Numbered from the stretch's first letter, positions 9,696 to 18,666 are shown. The stretch is DNA of 64,000 bases from Ancylobacter polymorphus (GCF_030813495.1 NZ_JAUSUI010000008.1:62001-126000), one strand, 5' to 3'. Numbers and translations: made by a program. The notes: a model not told the origin generated them from the letters alone.

Positions 9696-10745
9696 CTAGA
9701 CGTAGTCCATGATGGACAGTTTAAGTATTCGCGCGGTCAGCGAGTACGACATCTCGACCTGGGTGGTCATGGTGTCGAACCGCGTCTTGGCTTCGGCGGG
9801 GTCGACGGCTTCGAGCACGTTGAGGCGGCGATCCGTGGCGTCGATGGCGCTACGCATCAGGGTGTCGGCGGCGGCGATGCGGCTCTGGGCGGAGCCGATC
9901 CGGGTCGATATGTCGGTGACGCCGGAAATGGCGCTGCCGAGGAGACCACGGGTCTTGTCGAGCACGGTGTTCAGCGCGTCGCCCTTGAGCCCGGAGCCTC
10001 CGAGCGTCGCCATCATGGTGTATGCCATGGCGAGCTTGCGCATGGCTGGCTCATTGGCGCTGGCGCCGACCTCGATCTGGGCGGTGGAGGAGATGGCGGC
10101 GCGGCGGTTCTCGCTGCTCGCGTCCGACCAGGTGGCGCTCCAGCCCGGCTCCTCGAAGCTGGCGGCGAAGGTGGTGTCGATGAAGTCGGCGAGGTCGGCG
10201 ACGGGGATCTGCGCCACGGCCGGGTCCTTCATCGGATCGGCGGGATCGAGCCCGAAGCGGGCGGCGAAGGCCCCTGTTATGGCCGCCTCTGGCCCCTCGT
10301 CGAAACCGGCCATCGGCTTGGTGCCGCTGTTGAGCCCGCCGAAGAGATAGCGCCGGCCATCGGTGAGGTTGAGCGTCGAGGTGAGGGCGTCGAGGGCGGA
10401 ACGGCCCTGCGCCGCCAGCACGCCGGCGCCGCTATTGGCGTCGGAAATGCCGACCATGGCGCTGAGGAAACGGTCGGCCTGGCCGCGAATGTCGTCGAGC
10501 GCGGTCTGGGTGCGGTCGAGCACGGCGCCGGTCGAGGCATTGCCGTCGATGAGGCTCTGCAGCGATGTCTGGTCGCGGCGCAAGGTGAGGTTCTCGCCGA
10601 CCGCCACGCCGAGGTCGCGGCCGATATCGGCACGCCGGCCGGTGGTGAGCTCCTGGCTCGCCTTGGCGAGTTCGTTCTGCAGCCGGGGCAGGGCGGCGCG
10701 CGGCGCATTGTTGAGCGTGAGGGTGGAGATGAAGCTGGAATGCAT
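9696..10745 (-). CDS. flgL: Hook-filament junction protein FlgL
   Basis: A 349-residue flagellin-like junction protein. The N-terminal D0/D1-like helix region (NAPRAALPRLQNELAKASQELTTGRRADIG) and the C-terminal heptad region (DTMTTQVEMSYSLTARILKLS) are typical of FlgL, and the variable middle is short. It is exported and joins FlgK to the flagellin filament. It follows flgK after 3 bp. Confidence 0.93.
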   Translation of the reverse strand: MHSSFISTLTLNNAPRAALPRLQNELAKASQELTTGRRADIGRDLGVAVGENLTLRRDQTSLQSLIDGNASTGAVLDRTQTALDDIRGQADRFLSAMVGISDANSGAGVLAAQGRSALDALTSTLNLTDGRRYLFGGLNSGTKPMAGFDEGPEAAITGAFAARFGLDPADPMKDPAVAQIPVADLADFIDTTFAASFEEPGWSATWSDASSENRRAAISSTAQIEVGASANEPAMRKLAMAYTMMATLGGSGLKGDALNTVLDKTRGLLGSAISGVTDISTRIGSAQSRIAAADTLMRSAIDATDRRLNVLEAVDPAEAKTRFDTMTTQVEMSYSLTARILKLSIMDYV

Positions 10746-10748
10746 CGC

Positions 10749-12203
10749 TTACCTCAGAGCCTGGAAGAGCGCGTCATAGAGGCTGCTGACCACGGCAATG
10801 AGCTTGGACGAGGCCTGGTAGCTGCGTTCGAGGTCGAGCTGCCGGGCATATTCGTCGTCCATGTTGATGCCGGTGGCGTTGGACAGCGCCGAGGAGGCAT
10901 GGGCGAGCAGCGCGCTCTCGCTTTCCGTCTCCCGCGCCGCCACTTGCCGCTGGCCTTCCAGCCAGCCGGTGGAGGCGGCGGCGAAATCGGCCATGGTGGA
11001 GCGCGCGGGAATGCCGGAGGCGGGGTCGAAATCGCGCACCTCGGCCAGCGCCGCTCCGCTTGCCTGCAGATGGGCGCCGAAGCTCGGCTGGCCGCCCGTA
11101 TTGACCACATAGGCCGCGCCATTGATGCCGCCGTCGCGCAGCCGGCTCGGGCTGCCGCCCTGCGCGGGATCGACCGCCGGATTGACGGTGAGGCGCGCGG
11201 CGAGGCCGGTGGGGCCCGCCGGCAGGTTCGCCGTGCCATCGGTGAACAGGCCGGGCGCATCGGGGGCGCCGCCGCCGGTCTGGTCCTTCTCGGCAAAAGC
11301 CTGGGTAAGGCCGAAGGCGAGGGAATCGAGCTGCGTCTCCAGCGTCACGGCGGTGCGGTCGCGCAGTTCGGCGAGGCCGGCGAGCCGGCCGGAGCGCAGC
11401 GGCATGGTGGCGTCGGCGCCGGTGACGCTGACGCCATCCACCATCACCGCCTTGCCGGCCATGCCGGCGGCGAGCATCGGCGTGGTGGCGAAACTGACGC
11501 TGCGCGGCGTGGTTTCGAACAGGGTGGCGCCGCCATCGGTGTAGAGCACGAGGTCGTTATTGCCGCGCGAGACGGCGGTGACGCCCATTTCCTCGGCGAG
11601 GCTGGCGAGCAGCGTGTCGCGCCGGTCCATGGCATCGCTGACATCGCGCCCGGCGCCGGTGCCGCGCACCACCGTGTCGTTCTCGGCGGCGAACTGCTTG
11701 AGCAGATCGTTGACCCGCGCCACCGAGCGCGCCATGCCGCTGTCGGCCTCGGAGCGGACGGTACGCACGGTGGCGGCGGCGCTGTTGAGCGTGGTGGCGA
11801 GGTCCTGCGCCATGGTGACGGTGCGGGCGCCGAGCGCGGGATCGTCCGGGGCGTTGGCGAACTGGGCGAGCGCGTCGCCAAGCGCGCCAAGGCGTGCCGC
11901 CGGCGAATTGTCGCCGGTGACATCGCCCATGCCGGTGCGCAGCCGGTCGAGCCCGTCCAGCACGGCCTGCCGGTCGGCCGCGTTCGAGGTCGCGCCGAGC
12001 ATGCGCGTATAGAGCGGTCCGTCGCTCGCCCGCGAGACGGTGACGACATAGGCCCCGCCCGTCGCTTCCGTCGTGGTGACGGCGATCTTGCGCGAGGAGC
12101 CGGGCTGGCCCGCATTGGCAATGTTGCGGGACGTCGTCTCGATCTGCGTCGAGGTCGCCGCGAGCGAGGCGCGGGCGGTGTTGAAGGCGAGCGACAGGCT
12201 CAT
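10749..12203 (-). CDS. flgK: Hook-associated protein FlgK
   Basis: A 484-residue HAP1 protein of the usual rhizobial length. The N-terminus (MSLSLAFNTARASLAATSTQIETTSRNIANAGQPG) has the rod/hook-family motif with SRNIANA. The C-terminus (NMDDEYARQLDLERSYQASSKLIAVVSSLYDALF) is the conserved FlgK tail. It is the first junction protein on the hook. Located 7 bp after flgE and 3 bp before flgL. Confidence 0.96.
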   Translation of the reverse strand: MSLSLAFNTARASLAATSTQIETTSRNIANAGQPGSSRKIAVTTTEATGGAYVVTVSRASDGPLYTRMLGATSNAADRQAVLDGLDRLRTGMGDVTGDNSPAARLGALGDALAQFANAPDDPALGARTVTMAQDLATTLNSAAATVRTVRSEADSGMARSVARVNDLLKQFAAENDTVVRGTGAGRDVSDAMDRRDTLLASLAEEMGVTAVSRGNNDLVLYTDGGATLFETTPRSVSFATTPMLAAGMAGKAVMVDGVSVTGADATMPLRSGRLAGLAELRDRTAVTLETQLDSLAFGLTQAFAEKDQTGGGAPDAPGLFTDGTANLPAGPTGLAARLTVNPAVDPAQGGSPSRLRDGGINGAAYVVNTGGQPSFGAHLQASGAALAEVRDFDPASGIPARSTMADFAAASTGWLEGQRQVAARETESESALLAHASSALSNATGINMDDEYARQLDLERSYQASSKLIAVVSSLYDALFQALR

Positions 12204-12210
12204 CGGCGTA

Positions 12211-13467
12211 TCACCGCTTCAGGCTCATCAGCACGTCGAGCAGTTCGGAGCCGGTCTGGAACACCTTGGAGTTGGCGGTGTAGTCGCGCTGGGCGCTGAT
12301 CATTTCGGTGAGCTCGGACGCCATGTCGACATTCGAACGCTCGGTGGCGCCGGACACCATGGAGCCGAGCCCGCCCTCATTGGCGAAGCCGATCTGCAGC
12401 CCGCCCGATTCCCGCGTCGTCTCGAACACATTGCCCGCCTTGGGCGTGAGATTGTCCGGGCTGGTGACGAAGGCGAGGGGGATCTTGTAGAGCGGCGACT
12501 TGCGCCCGTTGAGATCGACGGCGGAGACGACGCCGTCCTTGTCGATGGTGACGCTCGACACCGAGCTCGGGGCGTTGCCGTCCACCGTGGCGTTGAGCGG
12601 GGTGTAGCGGTCGGCCAGCTGGGTCATGCCGGTGAGGTCGAGCGTCAGCGTCTGGCCGCCCGGCACGTTCAGCGCCATGGTCGGGGCGGAGGTGAGGTTG
12701 CCGAGCGCGTCGAAATCCAGCGTCTGGGTGGAGAGCGGGGCGCTGGCATAGGGGAAGCCACCGCCCGCCGCCGCATCGGCACGGTCGAAGGTGGTCATTT
12801 CCCACGCGATCGGGCTGTCGCTGGTCTTGGTGAGATAGATGTCGAGCGTGACCTCGCTGCCGAGATTGTCGAAGGTCACCAGCGAGGATTTCTGCGAGTA
12901 GGACGAGCCGGCGACGTTGGCCGCCGGGGTGCTGCCCGTCACCGCCGTGTCGGCGGCCGGCAGGTTGGCGGCGAAGGCGCCGGTGCGCGAGGGATTGGCG
13001 GCGAGCCGCACATCGGCGACGCGCACGGGCTTCAGCCCGCCGGCGCCGTTCAGCACCACATTGGGATCGCCATTGGTGATGTCGTAGCCCATCAGCGTGA
13101 AGCCGGCGGTGTTCACCAGATTGCCGGAGGAGGCATCGACGGTGAAGGAGCCGGCGCGGCTGAGATAGGAGGTGCCGTTGGGATCGGAGACCAGGAAGAA
13201 CCCGTTGCCCTGGATGCCGAGATCGGTCGCCGAGGTGGAATAGTTGAACGCGCCCTGCTGGCTCACCGCATAGCGCACGCTGGTGTTGACCGCGCCGGAA
13301 TTATACTCGCCCGGCCCGCTCTGCAGCAGCAGGCTGGAGAATTCGGTGGAGGCGCGCTTGTAGCCGGTGGTGCCCGAATTGGCGATGTTGTCGCCGATGG
13401 TGCTCAGCTTGTTGGACTGCGCCGCCATGCCGGACACACCCGTCCGCATCATGCCATAGAGGCTCAT
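12211..13467 (-). CDS. flgE: Flagellar hook protein FlgE
   Basis: 418 residues. The N-terminal rod/hook-family signature is clear (MRTGVSGMAAQSNKLSTIGDNIANSGTTGYKRA), as is the C-terminal signature (NVDMASELTEMISAQRDYTANSKVFQTGSELLDVLMSLKR). The central part is the FlgE beta domain forming the hook surface. It is the first gene of the long minus-strand unit. Just upstream is a copy of the CAAGC-type direct repeat seen at other flagellar operons, and an AGGAG ribosome binding site precedes the start by a few bases. Confidence 0.96.
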   Translation of the reverse strand: MSLYGMMRTGVSGMAAQSNKLSTIGDNIANSGTTGYKRASTEFSSLLLQSGPGEYNSGAVNTSVRYAVSQQGAFNYSTSATDLGIQGNGFFLVSDPNGTSYLSRAGSFTVDASSGNLVNTAGFTLMGYDITNGDPNVVLNGAGGLKPVRVADVRLAANPSRTGAFAANLPAADTAVTGSTPAANVAGSSYSQKSSLVTFDNLGSEVTLDIYLTKTSDSPIAWEMTTFDRADAAAGGGFPYASAPLSTQTLDFDALGNLTSAPTMALNVPGGQTLTLDLTGMTQLADRYTPLNATVDGNAPSSVSSVTIDKDGVVSAVDLNGRKSPLYKIPLAFVTSPDNLTPKAGNVFETTRESGGLQIGFANEGGLGSMVSGATERSNVDMASELTEMISAQRDYTANSKVFQTGSELLDVLMSLKR

Positions 13468-13505
13468 TTCATCACTCCTCGGTGTCGTTGCCGCAGTTGA
13501 CCCTG

Positions 13506-13525
13506 TCTGGCTTGTGCGAGACTGG
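13506..13525 (-). promoter_or_regulatory. Putative FtcR-type operator upstream of flgE
   Basis: On the minus strand the 20-mer is CCAGTCTCGCACAAGCCAGA. It holds two half sites (CCAGT and CAAGC) whose starts are 11 bp apart, and it ends 38 nt before the flgE start codon. The same layout occurs upstream of DUF1217, motA and flgB. Assignment to FtcR is inference from OmpR-family binding habits and from the shared genes. Confidence 0.6.
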
Positions 13526-13584
13526 CGTGCGCGGCGCCTGGCACGGCCGCGTCTGGCGAGCCGCGCAGGGTTAGCCGCGAATGG

Positions 13585-14907
13585 CTAGCCTCGTATCGCC
13601 TGGGCGAGTTCGGCGAAGGGTTCGCGGCTCGGCGGCGCGTCGGCATATTGCGACAGCGCCTCGTAGATGCGCGGCACCACCTTCACCGCCTGGTCGAGCT
13701 CGGGGTCGGCGCCGGGGTGGTAGCCGCCCATCAGCCTGAGGTCGCGCGTGTCCTCGAAGCGGGCGATGAGGCTGCGCAGGCGGCGGATCAGGTCCCGCTC
13801 CTCCGGGCTCCAGACGAGATCGGCGAGGCGCGAGACCGAGCGCAGCACATTGACGGCGGGAAAGCGGCCCTGGTCGCCGATCGCGCGGTCGAGCACAATA
13901 TGGCCGTCCAGCGTGCCGCGCACCGCGTCGGCCACCGGGTCGTTATGGTCGTCGCCATCGACCAGCACCGAGAAGATGGCGGAGATCGCTCCCTTGCCCT
14001 CCGGCCCCGGGCCGGCGCGTTCCAAAAGGCGCGGCAGGGTGCTGAACACGCTCGGCGCATAGCCGCGCGCCACCGCCGGCTCGCCCGCCGCCAGCGCCAC
14101 GTCGCGCGCGGCATGGGCGTAGCGGGTGACGCTGTCGATGATGAGCAGCACCTGCTCGCCCCGATCGCGGAAATATTCCGCCACGGCGAAGCCGGCGCGC
14201 GGCGCGAGGCGGCGCATCATCGCGCTCTCGTCGCTGGTGGCCACCACCACGACCGAGCGGTGGCGGTTGGGCGCCAGCGGACCTTCGAGGAATTCGCGCA
14301 CCTCGCGCCCGCGCTCGCCCACCAGCGCGACCACGATGGTGTCGAAGCCCTCGCAGCGCGCCAGCATGGCGAGAAGGGTGGATTTGCCGACGCCCGAGCC
14401 GGCGAAGATGCCGATGCGCTGGCCCTCGACCATGGGGGTGAACAGGTCGATCACCCGCACGCCGGTGCGCAGCGGCTTGTGGATGCGCGCCCGGCTCATC
14501 GCTTCCGGCGGATCGGCCTCCAATTCGCGCGCCTCGTCGCCGAGGGTGAGCGGGCCGAGCCCGTCCAGCGGCTGGCCGAGCGCGCCGATCACCCGGCCCT
14601 TCCACTCCTCATGCGGGCGGAAGGCGAGGGGGCGGGCGCGATGCGCCGGCGCGCCGAGGCCGATCGGCACCCGCTCGTCGAACGGTTTCACCGTGGCGCC
14701 GCCCTCATCGAGCCGCACCACCTCGCCGATCAGATGGCGGCCATTGGCCTCCACCGACACGCAGGCGCCGAGCGTGAGATGGGAGGACAGGCCCGAGACG
14801 CGGAAATGCGTCGGCGTGACCTCGCGCACCGTGCCGGAGACGCGCACGAAGGGCAGATCGTCGAGCCCGGATTGAACCGCCGCTTCCAGCCGCGCCAGCG
14901 CGTTCAT
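13585..14907 (-). CDS. fliI: Flagellum-specific ATPase FliI
   Basis: A 440-residue export ATPase related to F1 beta subunits. The Walker A motif is GIFAGSGVGKSTLL near residue 170, the Walker B strand is VLLIIDSVTRYAHAARD, and the catalytic-region signature GYAPSVFSTLPRLLERAGP is present. It unfolds and drives export substrates at the base of the flagellum with FliH and FliJ. The start lies 1 bp after flgF, so the two are coupled. A 117-bp gap with the flgE promoter follows. Confidence 0.96.
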   Translation of the reverse strand: MNALARLEAAVQSGLDDLPFVRVSGTVREVTPTHFRVSGLSSHLTLGACVSVEANGRHLIGEVVRLDEGGATVKPFDERVPIGLGAPAHRARPLAFRPHEEWKGRVIGALGQPLDGLGPLTLGDEARELEADPPEAMSRARIHKPLRTGVRVIDLFTPMVEGQRIGIFAGSGVGKSTLLAMLARCEGFDTIVVALVGERGREVREFLEGPLAPNRHRSVVVVATSDESAMMRRLAPRAGFAVAEYFRDRGEQVLLIIDSVTRYAHAARDVALAAGEPAVARGYAPSVFSTLPRLLERAGPGPEGKGAISAIFSVLVDGDDHNDPVADAVRGTLDGHIVLDRAIGDQGRFPAVNVLRSVSRLADLVWSPEERDLIRRLRSLIARFEDTRDLRLMGGYHPGADPELDQAVKVVPRIYEALSQYADAPPSREPFAELAQAIRG

Positions 14908-14908
14908 C

Positions 14909-15625
14909 TCAGGACGGCCCCAGCGTGCGGATGGTCTCCGAGGTCTGGTCCTCGCTCTGCTGCACCGCCTGGGCGGCCATCTCGAAGGTGCGCTGCACGG
15001 CGATGAGCCGTGTCATCTCCAGGATCGGGTCGACATTCGAGCCCTCGACATAGCCCTGGCGGATGCCGAGGCTGGAGAAGTCCTGCACCGGCAGGCCGGG
15101 GCGGTCGGGGATCACCGCATTGCCCTGGCGCTCCAGCTTCGCCCCCGCCGGCAGGGTGAACAGGCCGAGCGTGCCGACGCGGTTGCCGCCCTGGGTCATC
15201 GCGCCGTCGGCGCCGATGCGGATCTCGCCGCCGGCGGGGTCGACAAGCATCGCGGTGCCGCCGGCATCGAGCACCGGCAGGTTGTCGACGGTGAGCAATT
15301 CCCCCGTCGGGGCGATATGCAGCCGCCCGTCGCGCGTATAGGCGCGCCCGTTCGGGGTCTGCACCGCGAACCAGGCGTCGCCCTGCGGCGCCACGTCGAG
15401 CGGGTTGCCGGTGTAGTTGACGGGTCCGGCGGCGAGCGAGGTGTAGGTCTCGCCCTCGGAGACGAAGGCGACGTCCTGGTCGCCGGCGGTGGAGAGCAGG
15501 TGCTCGAACTTGATCGCCTCGGCGCGAAAGCCGGGGGTGCTCATATTGGCGACATTGTTGGCGATGGTCGCCATGCGCCGTTCAGTGGCAAGCTGCGCCG
15601 CCAGCGGGACATAAAGGCTCGGCAT
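14909..15625 (-). CDS. flgF: Proximal rod protein FlgF
   Basis: A 238-residue rod protein. The N-terminal motif (AAQLATERRMATIANNVANMSTPGFRAE) and the C-terminal motif (LGIRQGYVEGSNVDPILEMTRLIAVQRTFEMAAQAVQQSED) define the flagellar rod/hook family. Length and order (just before fliI) fit FlgF better than FlgG, which is at 22854. It starts 3 bp after the DUF1217 gene. Confidence 0.92.
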   Translation of the reverse strand: MPSLYVPLAAQLATERRMATIANNVANMSTPGFRAEAIKFEHLLSTAGDQDVAFVSEGETYTSLAAGPVNYTGNPLDVAPQGDAWFAVQTPNGRAYTRDGRLHIAPTGELLTVDNLPVLDAGGTAMLVDPAGGEIRIGADGAMTQGGNRVGTLGLFTLPAGAKLERQGNAVIPDRPGLPVQDFSSLGIRQGYVEGSNVDPILEMTRLIAVQRTFEMAAQAVQQSEDQTSETIRTLGPS

Positions 15626-15628
15626 GGA

Positions 15629-16396
15629 TCAGCCTCCATATTTGAGGTTCAGCAGCGCCATGCCGGTGCGCATGCCGACGCCATTGGCCGGAAACAGCGC
15701 CAGCGTCGGCGAGGCGGCGACGCCCTGGTCGGCATCCCAGCGCGCGGTGAAGCGGCGGATCAGCCGGTCGAGCTTGGTCGGGTCCTGCAGATCGGCGAGC
15801 TTGAGGCGCTGGGTGACGGCGGAAGCCTGCTTCTCAATGTCGGCGGAGGCCATCGCGGTGGGAAAGCCATAGACGGTCTTCAGCACCTTCCACAGCGCGG
15901 GATCGGCGAGCAGCCCGTAGGCCGACTTCACCTTGGGCGCCTCGCGCTGGAAATAAAGCGCGAGCCGCACGCCCTCATTTTCCGCCCCGGCATCGACTTC
16001 GAGCTTCTGGCGCACATAGGCGTCGACCACGTCCTGCCGCGCCGCCGGGCGCGTCGTGGTGAGCGGGCCGTAATTGTCGAAGTCGAACGCCTTGGCGAAG
16101 GCGGTGAAGCGCTCGTCATTCAGCCGGTTGGCGAAGGATTTGGGGTCGACGATGCCCTCGGTCAGCACCTTGCGCATATAGCCCTTGGCATAGGCCATGT
16201 CGCCGAGCCCGAAGGCGTTCATCGCATAGGTGAAGACGCGGGTGTTCTTGAGAAAGGCGTCGACCGTCTTGATCTTCGGGATGGTGGCGAGGAAGTGCTT
16301 GGTCTCCAGCGCCACCGAAGGCTCCGCCGCCTTCAGCGAGAGCGTGCGGGTCATGTTGCGCGTGAGCGACTGGAAGGTCGCGAAGGTGGTGGTCAT
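15629..16396 (-). CDS. DUF1217-family flagellar protein
   Basis: A 255-residue cytosolic or exported protein without signal peptide or membrane segment. The text TFATFQSLTRNMTRTLSLKAAEPSVALETKHFLATIPKIKTVDAFLKN and the repeated FANRLNDERFTAFAKAFDF / FIRRFTARWDAD type blocks match the DUF1217 family, which occurs at this place (before flgF-fliI) in rhizobial flagellar clusters. The molecular function is not known; a rod or hook accessory role is plausible. I chose the ATG at MTTTFATF because ten extra residues upstream would cover the promoter element. It heads a divergent promoter region with motA. Confidence 0.8.
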   Translation of the reverse strand: MTTTFATFQSLTRNMTRTLSLKAAEPSVALETKHFLATIPKIKTVDAFLKNTRVFTYAMNAFGLGDMAYAKGYMRKVLTEGIVDPKSFANRLNDERFTAFAKAFDFDNYGPLTTTRPAARQDVVDAYVRQKLEVDAGAENEGVRLALYFQREAPKVKSAYGLLADPALWKVLKTVYGFPTAMASADIEKQASAVTQRLKLADLQDPTKLDRLIRRFTARWDADQGVAASPTLALFPANGVGMRTGMALLNLKYGG

Positions 16397-16435
16397 GGCG
16401 GTTCCCGGCTCCGGTCCGGTCGCCACCCTGGCGCG

Positions 16436-16455
16436 GCAAGCTTGCGCCGGGCTTC
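16436..16455 (-). promoter_or_regulatory. Putative FtcR-type operator upstream of DUF1217-flgF-fliI
   Basis: On the minus strand the 20-mer is GAAGCCCGGCGCAAGCTTGC: half sites GAAGC and CAAGC with starts 11 bp apart. It ends 39 nt before the start codon. It lies back to back with the motA copy, giving each divergent operon its own element in 138 bp. Confidence 0.55.
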
Positions 16456-16477
16456 CGCGCCGTCGGGCCGGGCAGGG

Positions 16478-16497
16478 CCAGCCTCGCGCAATCTTGC
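16478..16497 (+). promoter_or_regulatory. Putative FtcR-type operator upstream of motA
   Basis: The 20-mer is CCAGCCTCGCGCAATCTTGC, with half sites CCAGC and CAATC 11 bp apart start to start. It ends 37 nt before the motA start, the same distance as at flgB. A CCTA block follows 3 nt later at both promoters. Confidence 0.6.
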
Positions 16498-16534
16498 TTG
16501 CCTAGACCCTCAGTCAACAACGGAGGGGTCGGCA

Positions 16535-17419
16535 TTGTTCATTCTGATTGGCATCGTCCTGGGGTTTGCCTCGATCGGAGGCGGCTTCGTCGCGATGGGC
16601 GGCCATCTCGAAGTGATTTGGCAACCCTTTGAATATGTCATCATTTTCGGCATCGCCTTTGCCACCTTCCTCATCGCCAACCCGATGTCGACCGTCAAGG
16701 ACACCGGCAAGGCGCTGGGCCAGGCCTTCGCCGGCAAGGCGCCCAAGCGCAAGGATTTCCTCGGCCTGCTCGGCCTGCTCTATGCGCTGATGCGCGAATT
16801 GCGCACCCGTCCGCGCAATGAGGTCGAGGGGCACATCGACGACCCCGCCAATTCCGCGCTGTTCCAGCACTTCCCGGACATTCTCAAGGACAAGGAGCTG
16901 ACGCAGTTCATCTGCGACTATGCGCGGCTCATCGTCATCGGCAATGCCCGCTCGCACGAGATCGAGGGGCTGATGGAACAGGAAATCTCGACCATCAAGA
17001 AATACAAGACCAAGCCGGCCGGGGCGCTGAGCACGGTGGCCGAGGGCATGCCGGCCATCGGCATCTGTGCGGCGGTGCTCGGCATCGTCAAGGCAATGGG
17101 CGCCATCGACCAGTCGCCGGAAATCCTCGGCCACTATATCGCCTCGGCGCTCGTCGGCACGCTGATCGGCATCTACACCTCCTACGCGATCCTCGGGCCG
17201 ATGGCGCACTACATCAAGATCATGCGCGAGAAGCAGGTCCAGCCCTTCATTATCGTGAAGCAGTCGCTCATCGCCTACATGAACGGGGCGCTGCCGCAGA
17301 TCGCGCTCGAACACGGGCGCAAGACCATCTCCTCCTCCGAGCGCCCGAGCATCGACGAGGTCGAGGCGGAAGCCATCTCCAACGTGCCCAACCTCTCGGC
17401 CGTTCCTCAGGCAGCCTGA
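16535..17419 (+). CDS. motA: Flagellar motor stator protein MotA
   Basis: A 294-residue stator ion channel subunit with four membrane helices. It opens LFILIGIVLGFASIGGGFVAMGG; the channel helix TVAEGMPAIGICAAVLGIVKAMG holds the conserved proline; and the cytoplasmic loop is rich in charges for contact with FliG. The start is a TTG, chosen because the reading begins at the typical MotA N-terminus and a strong GGAGGGG ribosome binding site sits 6 nt upstream (16522-16528). It leads an operon with fliM, fliN, fliG and flhB rather than with motB, the rhizobial arrangement. Confidence 0.95.
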   Translation: MFILIGIVLGFASIGGGFVAMGGHLEVIWQPFEYVIIFGIAFATFLIANPMSTVKDTGKALGQAFAGKAPKRKDFLGLLGLLYALMRELRTRPRNEVEGHIDDPANSALFQHFPDILKDKELTQFICDYARLIVIGNARSHEIEGLMEQEISTIKKYKTKPAGALSTVAEGMPAIGICAAVLGIVKAMGAIDQSPEILGHYIASALVGTLIGIYTSYAILGPMAHYIKIMREKQVQPFIIVKQSLIAYMNGALPQIALEHGRKTISSSERPSIDEVEAEAISNVPNLSAVPQAA

Positions 17420-17423
17420 TCAC

Positions 17424-18368
17424 ATGAACATGCGCGCCACCCCCTCCGCCGGCACGCCGGCCGATATTCGCGACCTCCTGCTCGACGCTGCCGGGCTCTC
17501 GCTCGACAAGCTGCCGATGCTGCATGTCATCTTCGACCGCATGGCGACGCTGTGCGCGGAGAGCCTGCGCCAGCTCGCCTCCTCGCAGGCCTATTACTCG
17601 CTGAGCCAGGTGGAGAGCGGGCGCATCGGCGACGTGCTCGACAGCTATGAGGGCATGGCGATCGTCGGCGTGTTCCACTCCCCGGAATGGGACAGCCACG
17701 TCATTGTCGGTTTCGACCGCGACTTCGTGTTCAGCATGGTCGAGGTGCTGTTCGGCGCCGACGGCTCCGAGCCGCCGGTGGATGACGAGCGCTCCTTCTC
17801 CAATATCGAGCTGCGCATCGCCATCGCCCTGTTCGAACAGGTGGCCAAGGCGCTGCAGGGCAGCTTCGCGCTGGTGAGCCAGGTGAGCTTCAAGTTCCAG
17901 CGCCAGGAAACCCGCATGGATTTCGCGGTGGTGGGCCGGCGCAACAACCTCGCCATCTGTGCCAAATTCCTGCTGCAGGCGCTCAATCGCGGCGGCGAGA
18001 TGTTCGTGCTGATCCCGCAGGGCGCGCTCACCCCGCTGCGCCAGCAGCTCGCCAGCACCACGGCCGGCGAATCCTCCCCGCGCGACCCGATCTGGACCAA
18101 GCACATACGCGGCGAGGTGCAGCGCACCGAGGTGCGGCTGCGCGCGGTGCTGGAAGAACGCGAGATCACGCTCGGCGACGCCGCGCAGCTGGAAGTCGGG
18201 CAGATTCTGCCGCTGCAGGCGACGCCGCGCAGCCGGGTCAAGCTGGAGAGCGTCGAGCAGCCGCTGTTCTGGTGCAGCCTCGGGCAAGCTGAAGGGTCTT
18301 ATGTGCTGCGTATCGAAGAGGCGGTCGACCTCGATCAGGAGTTCATCGATGACATTCTCCCCCGCTGA
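17424..18368 (+). CDS. fliM: Flagellar switch protein FliM
   Basis: A 314-residue C-ring component that couples CheY to rotation direction. The middle domain is seen from about residue 40 to 230 (SLSQVESGRIGDVLDSYEGMAIVGVFH, then VSFKFQRQETRMDFAVVGRRNNLAICAKF), and the SpoA/FliN-like domain at about 225-310. The N-terminal CheY-binding peptide is degenerate (TPADIRDLLLDA where other bacteria have a LSQxEIDALL pattern). The gene starts 4 bp after motA; its last 20 nt overlap the next gene. Confidence 0.93.
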   Translation: MNMRATPSAGTPADIRDLLLDAAGLSLDKLPMLHVIFDRMATLCAESLRQLASSQAYYSLSQVESGRIGDVLDSYEGMAIVGVFHSPEWDSHVIVGFDRDFVFSMVEVLFGADGSEPPVDDERSFSNIELRIAIALFEQVAKALQGSFALVSQVSFKFQRQETRMDFAVVGRRNNLAICAKFLLQALNRGGEMFVLIPQGALTPLRQQLASTTAGESSPRDPIWTKHIRGEVQRTEVRLRAVLEEREITLGDAAQLEVGQILPLQATPRSRVKLESVEQPLFWCSLGQAEGSYVLRIEEAVDLDQEFIDDILPR

Positions 18369-18666
18369 GGCGGTGCTGTTCGTGGCGCTCGTGGTGACGA
18401 GCGGCTGCGTCGTGCTGATGTATCGCAAGCTCAATGAGCTCTCGACGGTCGGGCGCCACTACCGGCTGGCGCTGCATGACAGCGCCGCGGCGCTGGGCGA
18501 GGCGCGCGATGCCGTCGCCCTGCTCAACAATGACAGCCGCGAGCTGATTTCCGCGCTGTGCACGCGCATCGGCGAGGCGGAGGCGCTGGTCGCCCGGCTG
18601 GACCGCGCCCGCGCCGAGGCCGCCGCCATTCTCCCCACCCCCGTTAACAAGGACCCGCGCGGATGA
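18349..18666 (+). CDS. Small membrane-anchored coiled-coil protein between fliM and fliN (orf105)
   Basis: 105 residues: one N-terminal transmembrane helix (AVLFVALVVTSGCVVLMYRKL) and then about 70 residues of charged helix with heptad-like spacing (LHDSAAALGEARDAVALL, then LISALCTRIGEAEALVARLDRARAEAAA). I do not recognise a family. I chose the ATG giving MTFSPAEAVLF, inside the end of fliM (20-nt overlap). The stop overlaps the fliN start by 4 nt. Coupling on both sides to C-ring genes suggests a membrane-tethered partner of the switch complex, but this is inference. Confidence 0.75.
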   Translation: MTFSPAEAVLFVALVVTSGCVVLMYRKLNELSTVGRHYRLALHDSAAALGEARDAVALLNNDSRELISALCTRIGEAEALVARLDRARAEAAAILPTPVNKDPRG

